Below are positions 55,524-64,000 of a stretch of 64,000 nt of DNA, in pieces (position 1 is the stretch's first letter; the number at the start of each line of letters is the position of its first letter). The stretch is taken from contig CM057836.1 of assembly GCA_030068075.1 (NCBI GenBank), forward strand, positions 66,811,788-66,875,787, written 5' to 3'. Made by a program: the position numbers and the translations under genes. Under the pieces are notes generated by a model. It saw only the letters and a program-made list of their open reading frames with translations, ran no database searches and had not been told where the DNA came from. The DNA comes from Paguma larvata (taxonomy: Eukaryota > Chordata > Mammalia > Carnivora > Viverridae).

Positions 55524-55739
55524 GGAGGCACCTGGGTGGCTGGGTCGGTTAAGCGGCTGACTTCAGCTCAGGTCATGATCTCACAGTTCGTGAGTTCAAG
55601 CCCCATGTCAGGGTCTGTGCTGACAGCTCAGCCAGAAGTCTGCTTTAGATTCTGTGTCTTCCTCTCTCTCTTGCTCCTCCTTTGCTCCCACTCTGTCTCT
55701 CCCTCAAAAATAAATAAACATTTAAAAAATTAAAAAGAA
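55524..55739 (+). mobile_element. CanSINE, sense, inside L1
   Basis: Head 'GGAGGCACCTGGGTGGCTGG' to 'CTCAAAAATAAATAAACATT'. TTAAAAATAGACCT before and AAAAAGTAGACTTA after are the diverged target duplication; L1 coding sequence resumes. Confidence 0.97.
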
Positions 55740-56560
55740 AAAGTAGACTTACCGTAAGACCCAGTAATTCTACTCTTAGGTATTTACCCAAAGAAAACAA
55801 AAACACTAGTCTGGAAAGATATATGTACCTCCCTCCCCATGTTCAAGGCAGTATTTACAGTAGCCAAGATATGGAAGCAACCTAAGTGTCCATCAGTAGA
55901 TGATGGGTAAGAAAATGTGGTGTGTGTGTGTGTATGTGTGTCTATGTCTCTATATATGTCTACATATATAGATCTATATATGTATATACATATATATACA
56001 TATATATACATCTGTATATATATATGTGTGTGTATATATGTATATATACACACATACATCTCTCTATATATATACATAGAGAGAAAGAATGGGAATAATG
56101 CAGTCATAAAAAGATGAGGTTGTGCCATTTGAGATAAAATGGATGTATCTAGAGTGTATTATAAGTGAAATAAGTCAAACTGAGAAAGGCAAATACCATA
56201 TGATTTCACTTATATGTAGACTCTTAAAAAAACAAATTAACAAATAAATGAATAAACAAAAAGCAGAATCAGACATATAAATACAGAGAACATACTGAGG
56301 GTTGCCAAAGGAGATGCGGGTAAGGAGTTAAGAAAAACGGGTGGAGGGGAGTGGGAGATATGGAATGAATAAGTCATGGGAACAAAACGCAGAGCATAAG
56401 GAATACAGTCAATGATATTGTAATAGTGATGTAACAGCACAAACGGTAGATACACTTGTGATGAACATAACATAATGTATAAAGTTGTCAATTCTGCCTT
56501 GTTCACTGGGAACTGATATAACATTTTATGTCAATTATATTTAAATTTAAAAAGAAAACC
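55740..56560 (+). mobile_element. L1 ORF2 end and 3' UTR, sense (part 2)
   Basis: 'GACCCAGTAATTCTACTCTT', 'CAAAGAAAACAAAAACACTA' and 'GTGTCCATCAGTAGATGATG' continue ORF2; after the microsatellite, 'GCAAATACCATATGATTTCA' and the 3' UTR follow, to an A-rich end at about 56555. Confidence 0.92.
55919..56085. repeat. TG/TA/CA microsatellite in L1
   Basis: About 165 bp of alternating purine-pyrimidine sequence with TG, TATG, TATATA and TACA units. It replaces the L1 segment between the TGGGTAAG and GGGAATAATG blocks. Several short self-complementary stretches (for example TATATACATATATA) are present. Confidence 0.95.
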
Positions 56561-56571
56561 AATGAAAATTT

Positions 56572-56771
56572 GGGGCACCTGGGTAGTTCAGTTGGTTAAG
56601 CATCTGACACTTGATCTTAGCTCAGGTCATGATCTCATTGTTCATAGATCAAGTCCCAGGTCAGGCTCTACTCTGACAGCACAGAGCATGCTTGGGACTC
56701 TGTCTCCCTCTCTTGATCTCTACCCATCCCCCACTCATGTGCACACTCTCTCTGTCTCAAAATAAATAAAA
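56572..56771 (+). mobile_element. CanSINE, sense
   Basis: Head 'GGGGCACCTGGGTAGTTCAG' to 'TCAAAATAAATAAAAG'. GAAAACCAATGAAAATTT before and GAAAAAAACTAATGGAAATTT after are the target duplication. Confidence 0.96.
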
Positions 56772-56808
56772 GAAAAAAACTAATGGAAATTTTAAAAACA
56801 GTATATTA

Positions 56809-57020
56809 GGGGTGCCTGGTTGGCTCAGTTGGCTAAGCTCCAACTTCAGCTCAGGTCATGATCTCATGGTTCATTGGTTCGAGCCCCATGTTAGCCTCTG
56901 TGCTGACAGCTAAGAGCCTGGAGCCTGCTTTGGATTCTGTTTCTCTCTCACCTCTGTTTCTCCCCTGCTCATACTCTGTCTCTGTCTCTCTCTTTAAAAA
57001 ATAAACATTAAAAAATTTAA
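56809..57020 (+). mobile_element. CanSINE, sense
   Basis: Head 'GGGGTGCCTGGTTGGCTCAG' to A-tail. AAAAACAGTATATTA (56794-56808) and AAAACCAGTATATTA (57021-57035) are the 15-bp target duplication, one mismatch. It landed within about 20 bp of the previous SINE's end. Confidence 0.97.
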
Positions 57021-57221
57021 AAAACCAGTATATTAATATTATAAATTAATTGGAAAATTGTAAAAATTAAATGAAAGAAAATGTGCAACATGCTTAGCAT
57101 TGTTTGTTCCCATTAAAAGAACCTATTGTTATTAAGTATTAACCTTTGGATTGTTAATGTGATATTTGAATACCCTTTGTTTTACACTGTATTTTTGTTG
57201 GTTTAAAACAGAGAAGGATAA

Positions 57222-57421
57222 GGCACCTGGGTGGCTCAGTTGGTTAAGCGTCTGACTCTTAATTTTTGGGTCAGGTCATAATTTCACGGTAGTGAGCTCA
57301 AGTCCTGCATTGACTCCACACTCAGTGGGATTTTCTTTCTCCCTCTCTTTCTGTTTTCCACCCCCCACTTGTGCTGTCTCTCCCTCTCTTTCCCAAAATA
57401 AATAAATTAACATTCAAAAAA
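57222..57421 (+). mobile_element. CanSINE, sense, exact 18-bp target duplication
   Basis: Head 'GGCACCTGGGTGGCTCAGTT' to tail. TAAAACAGAGAAGGATAA flanks both sides exactly (57204-57221 and 57422-57439). Confidence 0.97.
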
Positions 57422-57758
57422 TAAAACAGAGAAGGATAAAGAATATATTTGTTATTGCTCTCGCAGATGAAGCTTTCAGAGTGATTAAAAAGATGTAATT
57501 TTATTCACCTTCTCTTCTAGGATTCGTTAGTCACAGATATCATCATCTAAGTCCAACCAAATTTTTGCACATGATTTGTAATTCTACAATCTGATTAAGA
57601 CTCCTGAAAAGGTAAAAGGTTACAGGATTAAAATATTTTAAAATATTTATAGAACATTAAAATTAATTGTATCTAAAGCCAAATGAAAATAATAAAATAG
57701 TAATACTACATGTTGAAATGGGAAAGAAATAGCACAATTGTAGAACTATATTATGGTT

Positions 57759-57950
57759 GAGACACCTGAGTGGCTCAGTTGGTTAAATGTCCAACTCTTG
57801 ATTTCAGCTCAGGTCATAATCTCATGGTTCATAAATCAAGCCCTATGTCAGGCTTTGAGCTGACAGTCGTAAGCCTGCTTGAGGTTCTCTCTCTCTCTTC
57901 TCCTCTCCTACTTGCTCTCTTTCAAAATAAGTAAGCATTTAAAAAATAAA
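57759..57950 (+). mobile_element. CanSINE, sense, exact 12-bp target duplication
   Basis: Head 'GAGACACCTGAGTGGCTCAG' to tail. TATATTATGGTT flanks both sides (57747-57758 and 57951-57962). Confidence 0.97.
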
Positions 57951-57962
57951 TATATTATGGTT

Positions 57963-58314
57963 AACATACATTATTTTAATCTGATAAGAAAATCAGTTCC
58001 TAGGATTGTTTTTCAAGTCATGTTAGCATATCCTCTTAAATAGAAAGATAATTGATTTGGGAATTTTAGACTGTTTATGGATTACAAGTGGGAAGATCTG
58101 ATTTGATGATTGTGCCCATTGGATATTTCATGAACCCTTTAAAACAGATTATCCCTCTTAAAATAATTTGGTCAGCTGATCCCCTGAGGTAGGTTTGGGA
58201 ATAACTAAGTAGGGCGGGAGACAATTATTAAGTCATTTATTGTATCCCCATCTCTGGTTTACAGTGCATTTTAGATTTAGTTAGAAGAAGAATCTGAAAG
58301 TTATAATATGGGTA
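57963..58314. other. Nothing recognised
   Basis: No clear feature. Confidence 0.35.
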
Positions 58315-58440
58315 ACTCATTTAGCAAACATGTATAGAGTGAGTAGAAGTATAAAAATTATAGGTGCAAGGGATACATGAATAGTTAAGACAGACATGAT
58401 CCCTGCTTTATTAAAGCTTATATTTTAGAAAATATAAAGG
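58315..58440. mobile_element. Possible ancient repeat
   Basis: 'GCAAGGGATACATGAATAGT' and 'GACATGATCCCTGCTTTATT' resemble a very common ancient mammalian repeat of uncertain class (L2- or MIR-associated). Confidence 0.4.
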
Positions 58441-58475
58441 GAAAATAAATAATAATTTGAAAATCAAAATATGTA

Positions 58476-58678
58476 GGGGCACCTGTATGGCTTAGTCAGT
58501 TGAGTGTCTGACGCTAGCTCAGGTCGTGATATCATGGCTCATGAGTTCAGCCCCATGTTGGGCTCTGTGGGGACGGCTCAGAGCCTGGAGCCTGCTTCAG
58601 ATTCCATCTTCTTTCTCTAACTCTCCCTCACTCACACTCTGCCCTCCCCCCTCTTTAAAACATCAAAAAAAAAATTTA
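58476..58678 (+). mobile_element. CanSINE, sense
   Basis: Head 'GGGGCACCTGTATGGCTTAG' to a decayed tail. The target duplication is not clear. Confidence 0.94.
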
Positions 58679-58754
58679 AGTCTCAATAGGTAGGTAGCAA
58701 TAATACAAAAAAAAAAATAGAAAGAAAGAAAATACTTGATGTAATTGAGGGTCA

Positions 58755-59140
58755 TTGGGGGGATGATGATAATTTATATTGGGACGGTCAGGGAAGACCT
58801 TACTGGGAAGCTGAGGTCTGAACAATAAGAAGGAACAGCTGAAGATTTGCCTGGTAGAACATCTGTACAGAGGAAAGCAGTAAATATAAAGGTCCTAAGG
58901 TGGGCACAAGATTGCTGTGCATGGCCAATGGAAAGGTAATTGTTGGTTGATGAGGTTGTAGAGAAAAAGAGCTCGGGTCAGGGAAAGAATTTTAGACCAT
59001 TACAAAAGATTGGATACACTCTTGTGTTGCACTTAGTGGAACACAAACAGGTGTATGAATTTATTAATTCAATAAACATTTTAAAGCATCTAATCTATGA
59101 AGACACAACAATTGGTGTTATAAGAGATATAGATACTAAA
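58755..59140. mobile_element. Ancient interspersed repeat, continuing the relic at 58315
   Basis: 'CGGTCAGGGAAGACCTTACT', 'GAACAATAAGAAGGAACAGC' and 'AAAGGTCCTAAGGTGGGCAC' are blocks of a frequent ancient mammalian repeat, in order. 59045-59140 adds an 'AATTCAATAAACATTTTAAA' segment. I cannot name the family with certainty. Confidence 0.45.
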
Positions 59141-59839
59141 TGAAGCCAAAGGAGATGTCATATAGAGACACTACATGGGAGACGATATATAGAGTAACTC
59201 CCCACATGAAAAAAAAAATGTGAGCAGAATACCCAGAGAATTTAGAAAAGAATACATATAGTTGAGTATTGCAATGCACTATTACTGAAGAGATGATACT
59301 TGCATTGAGTTTTAAGTATTTGTAGGACTTTGTTAAGCTGAAGGAAGACAAAAGAAAGTAGAAAATACGCAGTTTCAGAGAGGGGATGAGACTTTTTATT
59401 TGTTATAGGTTTTTTTGTTTGTTTGTTTTGCAACAACTGTTACTTTTTCCCCCCAGTTTCATCAAAGTAAAATTGACCTAAAAGTTGCATATATTTAAGG
59501 TGGACAACTTGACTGTGGTGATCATTTTACAAAGGAGAGACTACTTTTACTGCAACACAAGAGAAACTTAGAAAGGTAACAAGTCGGGAAACGTAACGGA
59601 ACTAGAACTAGATCAGGATGGCTTTTGAACGCCAAGTTAAGAAGTTATTTTTCTTTCAGTTATGGAGGAGGAACGTCAGTAGCTTTGAGTAGGAGACTGC
59701 ATAATCCAAGATATGTCTTAAAGAGGAATGATGAGAGCAATGGTTTGAAAATGGACGGTAAGGCAGATGAGGAAAAAAAGTGATTGAAGGATGCTGTGGC
59801 GTCACAGACACGGTCAGGGGCTACCCAACCTAATTCTAA
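59141..59839. other. Mostly unassigned, some ancient repeat traces
   Basis: An L1-like antisense fragment may lie at 59440-59520 ('TTCATCAAAGTAAAATTGAC'). 59590-59760 may belong to the ancient repeat above. Evidence is weak. Confidence 0.3.
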
Positions 59840-60085
59840 AATACCCACTGGGTCACCCTTTCGTTTCCATTTCTCTTTGTCCTGTATCAGTGCTTTACAA
59901 CTGGAACTTCATTCCATCTGTCTCCTTACTTGGTGTTTCTCTAGTCACAGTGTCACGAGAAAAACAATCCCAAAACAGAGGTATTTTCATATTATACAAC
60001 AGGTGAAAAATAGTAAATTTCCTGCGACTAGCAGGATAAAACCTAACTCTAATGAAGTTTTAAAAATCTTCTACAATCTCGTTTC
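59840..60085 (+). mobile_element. L2 relic, sense (part 1)
   Basis: 'GACTAGCAGGATAAAACCTA' and 'TCTTCTACAATCTCGTTTC' match the L2 end-of-ORF segment. A SINE splits it at 60086. Confidence 0.5.
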
Positions 60086-60317
60086 ATTAAAAAACATTTT
60101 TTTAGGGCTTTTATTTCTTAGCGTTTTAGTTAGACAGAGAGAGCATGATCAGAGAGGGGCAGAGAAAGAGGGAGACACAGAATCAGACGCAGGCTCCAGA
60201 CTCCAAGCTGTCAGCACAGAGTCCGACTCAGGGCTCAAACTCACAAGCCAAGGGAGTCATGAAATCACGACCTGAGCTGATGACAGACACTTAAACAACT
60301 GAGCCACCCAGGTGCCC
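60086..60317 (-). mobile_element. CanSINE, antisense
   Basis: Decayed tail, linker, body, head 'GAGCCACCCAGGTGCCCC'. CTACAATCTCGTTTC (60071-60085) and CTACAATCTTGTTTC (60318-60332) form a 15-bp target duplication with one mismatch. A 163-codon frame crossing it (59784-60275) is a repeat artefact. Confidence 0.95.
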
Positions 60318-60660
60318 CTACAATCTTGTTTCTTGCAATTTCATCCACTCTCCTCACTCATTGTTTACTGGATTACTTACAATTTCATAAACATAGTATC
60401 AGCTTCAATTCCTCTTGGTCTTTGTTTTTAATCTCTCCACAGCCTGTGATGTTGGGTACTGGTTTCTTCACCTGTTGTTAATTAGCTCGTGTTTCAAAGA
60501 CATGAGTTGATTTCACATCTCCTCTGGTAATTTCTCAAACCCATCAGCCAAATGTATTTATTCCTTGCTCTTGTTACCTCAAACACTTTGTTCATACAGC
60601 TACTATACACCAATCCATGACACTCTTCAAAAAATGTTACTTCAGGCCCAGACTCTCCTC
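60318..60660 (+). mobile_element. L2 relic, sense (part 2)
   Basis: Pyrimidine-rich blocks such as 'CATCCACTCTCCTCACTCAT' and 'CCTTGCTCTTGTTACCTCAA' follow the L2 3' coding order. Confidence 0.5.
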
Positions 60661-60689
60661 AGAATATCAACAGAATTTTTGATTGTGAG

Positions 60690-60850
60690 GATGAAAAAGT
60701 TCTGGAAACAGAGTGCTGATGGTGGCACAACACTGTGAATGTACTTCATGCTACTGAATCGCACATTTAAAAATGATTAAAATGGTAAGTCCGATGGTAT
60801 ATATATTTTATCGCCCAAAATAATAGTAAAAAAACTTGCATCAAAACAAA
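60690..60850 (+). mobile_element. L1 3' UTR terminus, sense
   Basis: 'GGCACAACACTGTGAATGTA', 'CTACTGAATCGCACATTTAA' and 'AATGGTAAGTCCGATGGTAT' are the terminal blocks of a mammalian L1 3' UTR. Confidence 0.75.
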
Positions 60851-60879
60851 AAAAAAAGGTGAAATATTATTAGCATTGC

Positions 60880-61034
60880 CATTAGGAATATGAGAATAAT
60901 ATTTCACCATCAGTACTTACCAATATTGCACTGGAAGTCTTAATGAAAGAAGGAAGCCAAGAAAAATGAATGAGAGGCACATGGGTTAAAAAGAAAGAAA
61001 TCATTATTTTCAGTAAAAATGGTTGCCCACATAT
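60880..61034 (+). mobile_element. L1 ORF2 relic, sense (part 1)
   Basis: 'CAATATTGCACTGGAAGTCT' and the following segment match the ORF2 stretch just before the catalytic FADD. An unassigned segment separates it from the continuation at 61810. Confidence 0.5.
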
Positions 61035-61809
61035 TTTAAGCAGGTAAGACACGTAACTGACATATCTGAAATTTCTTCTTTAAAATTTCTTATTAAAAAA
61101 ACACCGAAGGCAAAAAGGAGGCAGAATGGCAAGATGTAAATGAACATAAAATGTTCTTTTTGGAAGGTTAGTAAATATGTGATTATTATATTGTTCTGTT
61201 ATTCTGTGAGTATGTTTAACTTTTATCACAGGAAGGGGAAATGTAAGTCAGTAGTTTCATGTGTAAATTGTTTCAAACATTAAAAAATATATACAGATTC
61301 ACAATTTAACACTTTCCCTAAGTGTTAGGGAAGATAAAAGAAGACAGATAAAAGAAGACTCTACAAAATTGCAAAAAGAAAAAAATGACAAAGGTAGTAC
61401 TTAAATACCATGTTTAAAACCTAAATAACCTGAATTTCAGGAATATTATGATCAAGCATTATCATTTTCAGAATTAAGAGCACAATTTTAAGATTTATTA
61501 ATTTAATTCAATATAGTAATAAATTAATAAACAAAAACATATATTACCATCCTAAGAGGTATCCAAAAGAAAGAGCCAGTGAATGAAAACCAAAATTATT
61601 CCTGACTAAAGACAGAGTCCCCAAATGAGAATACCTAATGGATTTCATTATGCTCATTATAAAAAACAATGCCTAAATTCTCGATATGTGGTAAAATGCC
61701 AAATTATCCCACATGAATTAGAAAGAAGTAAAAGAGCCTCTATAATTATCATTAATATTTTCTTCAAGAAGTTTCAAACAATGCATAAAGACAAGATATC
61801 CAAATAAAA
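61035..61809. other. Unassigned AT-rich segment between two L1 pieces
   Basis: About 775 bp that do not look like L1. It could be an unrecognised insertion or a badly decayed part. The AT content is high. Confidence 0.35.
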
Positions 61810-62130
61810 CGGACAGGTATGCTTAGAGAGTAAGTGTATCTATATTTGCTACTGATGTCATTGCATTCCTAGAAAATCCAATCAAAACAACAGAGAAACT
61901 ATTGCAAATAAGAGCATTCAATAAGGTGACTGCCAACACAAAATAAAAATCAAAAACATTTTTATGATGCAAATGTAAATAATTCGAAAGTTCTATTTAT
62001 AATATTCAAAAAGGAGCAAAACGTCAAAAACTCAGCTTAGCAAGAAAACTACCAGACTGATGTAAGAAAATGTCTATACTATGGAACATAATAAAAAGGA
62101 ATTTTACCCTAGAGTTGATTAATACTGATT
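61810..62130 (+). mobile_element. L1 ORF2 relic, sense (part 2)
   Basis: 'ATATTTGCTACTGATGTCAT' is a degenerate FADD block (reads F-A-T-D), followed by 'CCTAGAAAATCCAATCAAAA' and the remaining RT region in order. Confidence 0.6.
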
Positions 62131-62446
62131 GAAAATTGATTGGAAATACGGATCAATTGCTTTGAATATTGTGCATTTTCACATGTTAGTTATGATTTTG
62201 GAGTAGAAAATCTACAAATAAGCATGTATATTTGTAGGTACAACAACAACAAAACATTCACTAAAGAGGTACAAAACAACAAAAACAGAAACAAGAACCA
62301 CATTATAAAATTTAAATCTTAAAGATATTTTTCTTCAATTGAAAATCCACAGTAAATAATGAAACACTTTATCTACGTAAATATCTGTTATTTATCAGAT
62401 TTCAGAAGACAGTTTACTTGTGCAGTCTTTGAGTAGAATTTAACTT
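62131..62446. other. Nothing recognised
   Basis: AT-rich; no clear feature. Confidence 0.35.
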
Positions 62447-62459
62447 TAAAATAGCATCT

Positions 62460-62618
62460 GGGGTGCCTGGATAGCTCGGTTGGTTAAGTGTCTGACTTTG
62501 GCTCTGGTCATAATCTCATGGTTTGTGGGTTCAAGTCCCATGTCAGGCTCTATGCTGATAACTCATAGCCTGGAGCCTGCTTCAGATTCTGTGTCTCCCT
62601 TTCTCTCTGCCCCTCCCC

Positions 62619-62665
<47 letters not shown>

Positions 62666-62693
62666 AAAAATAAATAAACATTAAAAAATAAAG
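62460..62693 (+). mobile_element. CanSINE, sense, with expanded CT run and exact target duplication
   Basis: Head 'GGGGTGCCTGGATAGCTCGG' to 'CAAAAATAAATAAACATTAA'. TAAAATAGCATCT flanks both sides exactly (62447-62459 and 62694-62706). The linker CT run has grown into a microsatellite (62624-62665). Confidence 0.98.
62624..62665. repeat. (CT)n microsatellite within SINE linker
   Basis: About 20 CT units with one TTT interruption. Confidence 0.95.
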
Positions 62694-62706
62694 TAAAATA
62701 GCATCT

Positions 62707-63654
62707 AATTAAGTAACATGTTTTTATTTACATTAATTCCATTTACATTTCGGGTGAATTCTTAATTATTTCATGGCAGTGCTAAATAGGGGTAATGTGA
62801 TTTAAAAGATTTTATTTTCCAACAGTTTCACTATATGTAACTGAGGAAAGAAAAATGTGTGATCTTAGAAATGATAGGCTGTTTACATGTCTTTATATGT
62901 GGGCAGTGTTTCTACACATTTCGTTATAGTCTAAAAATATAACACTTGAAAATACAGTTCTTTTTATGCTTATAAATTAACTTTGTACTTTTCTTCAGAA
63001 TGAAATAAGACTATGACTTTTTGAAATCCAACTGAACTGTGATCCAGTGGGACAAGGTAAATATTTATGGAATCAAACTATAATTGAGACATCACTCTGA
63101 ATTAATCTAAAAGTAGTATATAATCAAATACCATATTCAATCCAGAGGAAATATGATCTCATTGTGCATAATACATTCTTAGTACTATAACAGTTAAAAT
63201 GATAATGTTTTTTGGTATTTATTTATTTACCTACCTTTCTATAATCTATATACTTATTTATGTTTTACTTTTCATAATAGATACACTTTATGAAAACAGG
63301 AGAAGCACTGAATAAAGTATGTCAACACAGTGAATATCCTATTGCTGAACATGACAATGAGGTGTATGTAAAATTTGCAGTAACACTGGCATAGTGATAT
63401 CGTGAATATGCATTGTTTTGACTCAACTCTTATGGATTTATTAAGATGTTCTTATGTAATCAATGTATTCTGCTCGTAACTTTTTTTAGCAAACTTTTTG
63501 TCTAAACAAGTAATTTTAATATAACAACAACTTACTATTCAACAGGTTTAGGCAGAATGTAACAACAAAGTTTAGAATGAGTATGGGAAGATCACACTGG
63601 ATTCACTTAATGAGTAAGAAAGTAGAAAAAGAGCAATAGAAAATTAAAAGACAC
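62707..63654. other. Nothing recognised
   Basis: AT-rich, apparently single-copy. Confidence 0.35.
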
Positions 63655-63977
63655 AGGACACATAAAATCCAAAACCAAAATGGTAGATGAAATCAACCAT
63701 ATCAATGATAAAAATAATGTGAGTGGGTTATATAACATAATCAACAGGCAGAGGTTATAAGACTGAATTGAAAAATAAACAACAACAACAAAACTAGATC
63801 TAACTGTGTACCTGTATTCCCTTTATAGATGATTCACTTTAGATTCAAACATACAGAGAAGTTGAAAGTAAAAGGATGGAAAAAATAGATACCTGCAAAC
63901 AGCTAGTCAGACTATACTAAAATGGCTAAACCAATATCAGACAAAATGGTATTTAAGTTGAAAAAAATATTACACTA
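63655..63977 (+). mobile_element. L1 ORF2 endonuclease region relic, sense
   Basis: 'AAAATGGTAGATGAAATCAA', 'TTGAAAGTAAAAGGATGGAA' and 'CCAATATCAGACAAAATGGT' are blocks of the ORF2 endonuclease domain in order. Frames are broken. A SINE begins at 63978. Confidence 0.7.
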
Positions 63978-64000
63978 GGGGTGCCTGTGTGGCTCAGTTA
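63978..64000 (+). mobile_element. CanSINE head, cut by window edge
   Basis: 'GGGGTGCCTGTGTGGCTCAG' is the SINE start; the rest lies outside the window. Confidence 0.95.

Noticed and set aside
54989..55531. 180-codon minus-strand frame
   Set aside because: It runs antisense through a MIR relic and an L1 ORF2 end, which explains the open frame; no protein similarity is recognisable.
55784..56128. 114-codon frame rich in YIY and THTHT
   Set aside because: Direct translation of the TG/TA microsatellite.
59784..60275. 163-codon plus-strand frame
   Set aside because: It passes through an L2 relic and into an antisense SINE; its C-terminal part has the RQREHDQRGAEKEGD pattern that antisense SINE linkers give.
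1..64000. CRISPR arrays, operons, ribosome-binding sites or bacterial mobile elements
   Set aside because: The window is mammalian; repeats are SINE, LINE, LTR and microsatellite sequences, and no regularly spaced identical repeats with unique spacers occur.

Overview
The window looks like nuclear DNA of a cat-family carnivore (Felidae). The main evidence is about 26 copies or fragments of the carnivore tRNA-Lys-derived SINE (CanSINE/SINEC). They show the felid layout: a 'GGTGCCTGGGTGGCTCAG' head, a CT-rich linker, and a 'TCAAAAATAAATAAACATT' tail. Carnivore-type L1 3' ends, solo retroviral LTRs and degraded L2, MIR and MER-type relics shared by all mammals fill most of the rest. Base composition is AT-rich. 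I see no CpG island, no multi-exon gene structure, no tRNA or rRNA gene and no convincing host protein-coding exon. I read it as gene-desert or intronic DNA, and apart from L1 the translated frames are chance frames or shadows of repeats.

Layout. 0-4.2 kb: LTR pieces, two of them in one SINE, then an old MIR split by a SINE that is itself split by a 630-bp solo LTR. 5-10 kb: a MER20-like hAT relic, a long degenerate L2 (6.66-7.9 kb), an antisense L1 3' end, and three SINEs. 11.6-16.9 kb: the oddest part, two nearly identical copies of an ERV class I LTR segment 4.1 kb apart, one folded back into a hairpin. 17-31 kb: SINEs, a second long L2, a MER5-like hAT relic, an 83-bp tandem duplication, an ERV1-like LTR and long stretches with nothing recognisable. 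31.6-34.7 kb: a well-preserved class II solo LTR with an exact 6-bp target duplication, MIR and L1 tails, and a second LTR of the family seen at 1.1 kb. 36-41 kb: sense L1 3' ends, the last split by a younger L1 and two SINEs. 42-49.5 kb: antisense SINEs, an antisense L1, and the largest coding relic, a 2.67-kb 5'-truncated L1 with most of ORF2, inserted into a SINE. 51-53.4 kb: a MaLR LTR and an ancient antisense L1 whose GC-rich part carries a CTG repeat. 55.3-58.7 kb: an L1 3' end with a TG/TA microsatellite and six same-strand SINEs. 58.7-64 kb: L2 and L1 relics and three more SINEs, the last cut by the window edge.

No genes work together here. What the sequence records is an insertion history: nested elements give relative ages (MIR older than SINE older than LTR; SINE older than L1), and target-site duplications identify many separate retrotransposition events. 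I found no undescribed functional system. The strongest anomaly is the LTR foldback at 11.84-12.42 kb and its unfolded twin at 16.31-16.84 kb. Family names come from recalled consensus features, not from a database search.
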